64,000 bases of DNA, taken from NCBI GenBank assembly GCA_900545825.1, contig URAS01000014.1:1-64000 (forward strand). The letters run 5' to 3'. The stretch comes from an uncultured Actinomyces sp. (GTDB taxonomy: Bacteria; Actinomycetota; Actinomycetes; Actinomycetales; Actinomycetaceae). How positions within the stretch are numbered: position 1 is the first letter of the stretch; each line of letters starts with the position of its first letter. A program made the translations under genes and the position numbers. This document shows, piece by piece, positions 63,510 through 64,000 of the stretch. The notes beneath the pieces are model-generated. The model worked only from the letters and a program-made list of their open reading frames with translations. It ran no database searches and had not been told where the DNA came from.

Positions 63510-64000
63510 CTACTTCTTCTTTGCCTTCTCGGAGTCCGCGCGCACCGAGGACATCTTGGCGCCGTAGTCGACAACGTAGACGGCCGCGGGCACGGCCTGC
63601 TCGTTCGACGCGGTGCCCTTGGGCGTCATGACGAGGGCACGGGTGCCGATCTTGATGCCGTTGTACATCGGCGAGGAGCCGACGGGACCCTGCGTCACCT
63701 GCATCCCGCCACGATCCCACGTCGAGACCGCCTGGTCGGTGTTGCCGAACGGCACCGCGGTGACATGCGCGGCGACGTAGTCGTCGGCGCCGATCGCCGG
63801 GCCCTTGCCCTCGGCCAGGATGATGACCTGCTGTTCGGTGGGCGCTTCAGCGCCTTCCTTCAGCTTGACGGTGGGCTTGGCGCCCAGCTTGCCGCTGATC
63901 GTCAGCCAGTCGGGGATCTTGTTGCCCGTCTCCTTGGCCTTGGAGAGGGCCGACAGGTCAGTCGTGTCGATGTGGCCCAGAATGTCAACGACGAAGACGA
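63510..64000 (-). CDS. FKBP-type peptidyl-prolyl isomerase, C-terminal part
   Basis: The 3' part of a gene that continues past the window edge; 163 codons are visible. The readable segment starts with the end of one domain (VFVVDILGH), a linker, then a second FKBP-like domain (PTVKLKEGAEAP, VIILAEGKGPAIGADDYVAAHVTAV, STWDRGGMQ, then YVVDYGAK) and a Lys-rich tail. The usual active-site Trp region reads MYNGIKI, so the second domain looks catalytically weak. Tandem FKBP lipoproteins of this type occur in actinobacteria; the N-terminus would be needed to confirm a signal peptide. Confidence 0.8.
   Translation of the reverse strand, partial: VFVVDILGHIDTTDLSALSKAKETGNKIPDWLTISGKLGAKPTVKLKEGAEAPTEQQVIILAEGKGPAIGADDYVAAHVTAVPFGNTDQAVSTWDRGGMQVTQGPVGSSPMYNGIKIGTRALVMTPKGTASNEQAVPAAVYVVDYGAKMSSVRADSEKAKKK

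Overview
The window is a gene-dense, GC-rich stretch of actinobacterial chromosome. Lineage markers include DUF3000, DUF3159, DUF3710, DUF4193, DUF7455, SepH, a lysine/alanine-rich primary sigma factor, a PknL-type PASTA kinase beside an Rv2175c-type protein, and class II DAHP synthase. The gene order follows two blocks known from Mycobacterium and Streptomyces: the Rv2680-Rv2703 region (DUF3000, RNase D, dxs, TRAM methyltransferase, APC transporter, CeoB/CeoC, DUF3159, OB-fold, DUF3710, DUF4193, sigA) and the Rv2173-Rv2192 region (idsA, Rv2175c, pknL, aroG, plsC, exonuclease/GIY-YIG, trpD). A PPi-type phosphofructokinase and the trehalose/glycogen genes would suit Actinomycetales or Propionibacteriales, but I cannot name the genus. 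I see no insertion sequence, prophage, integrase or CRISPR array.

Layout. 1-480: tRNA-Gly(GCC) on the minus strand, tRNA-Val(CAC) on the plus strand, and terminators. 0.5-7.8 kb: a LarA-type nickel racemase diverging from a three-gene carbohydrate ABC importer, a zinc alcohol dehydrogenase diverging from its probable MerR regulator, and a stomatin-like protein. 7.9-14.3 kb: glgX-treY-treZ, an overlapping operon taking glycogen to trehalose. 14.2-15.6 kb: an ATP-grasp ligase. 15.7-19.4 kb: DUF3000, RNase D and dxs. 19.6-28.4 kb: an S9 peptidase, serine transport and deamination (sdaC-sdaA), a D-2-hydroxyacid dehydrogenase and aconitase. 28.5-36.8 kb: RNA methyltransferase, KimA-like permease, two TrkA proteins, the DUF cluster and SepH. 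36.8-45 kb: a phosphodiesterase, topoisomerase IV-like parC and parE flanking two GNAT genes, and DUF7455. 45-52 kb: a BASS transporter, sdhCAB and sigA. 51.8-64 kb: polyprenyl synthase, Rv2175c/pknL, aroG, pfp, plsC, an exonuclease-nuclease fusion, trpD with a receiver-like protein, sodA and the end of a two-domain FKBP gene.

How it works together. Much of the window is central metabolism: PPi-PFK, aconitase, succinate dehydrogenase, serine to pyruvate, isoprenoid entry and prenyl chain synthesis, shikimate and tryptophan steps, and glycogen to trehalose. The rest is core cell biology: chromosome decatenation, division, the primary sigma factor, Ser/Thr kinase signalling and K+ homeostasis. 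A recurring feature is a TANNNT box 5-7 bases before a start codon that lacks a Shine-Dalgarno sequence, pointing to frequent leaderless transcripts. Starts were chosen by Shine-Dalgarno or leaderless-promoter context, so several differ from the longest open frame. All functions are read from sequence and family knowledge; no database search was possible.
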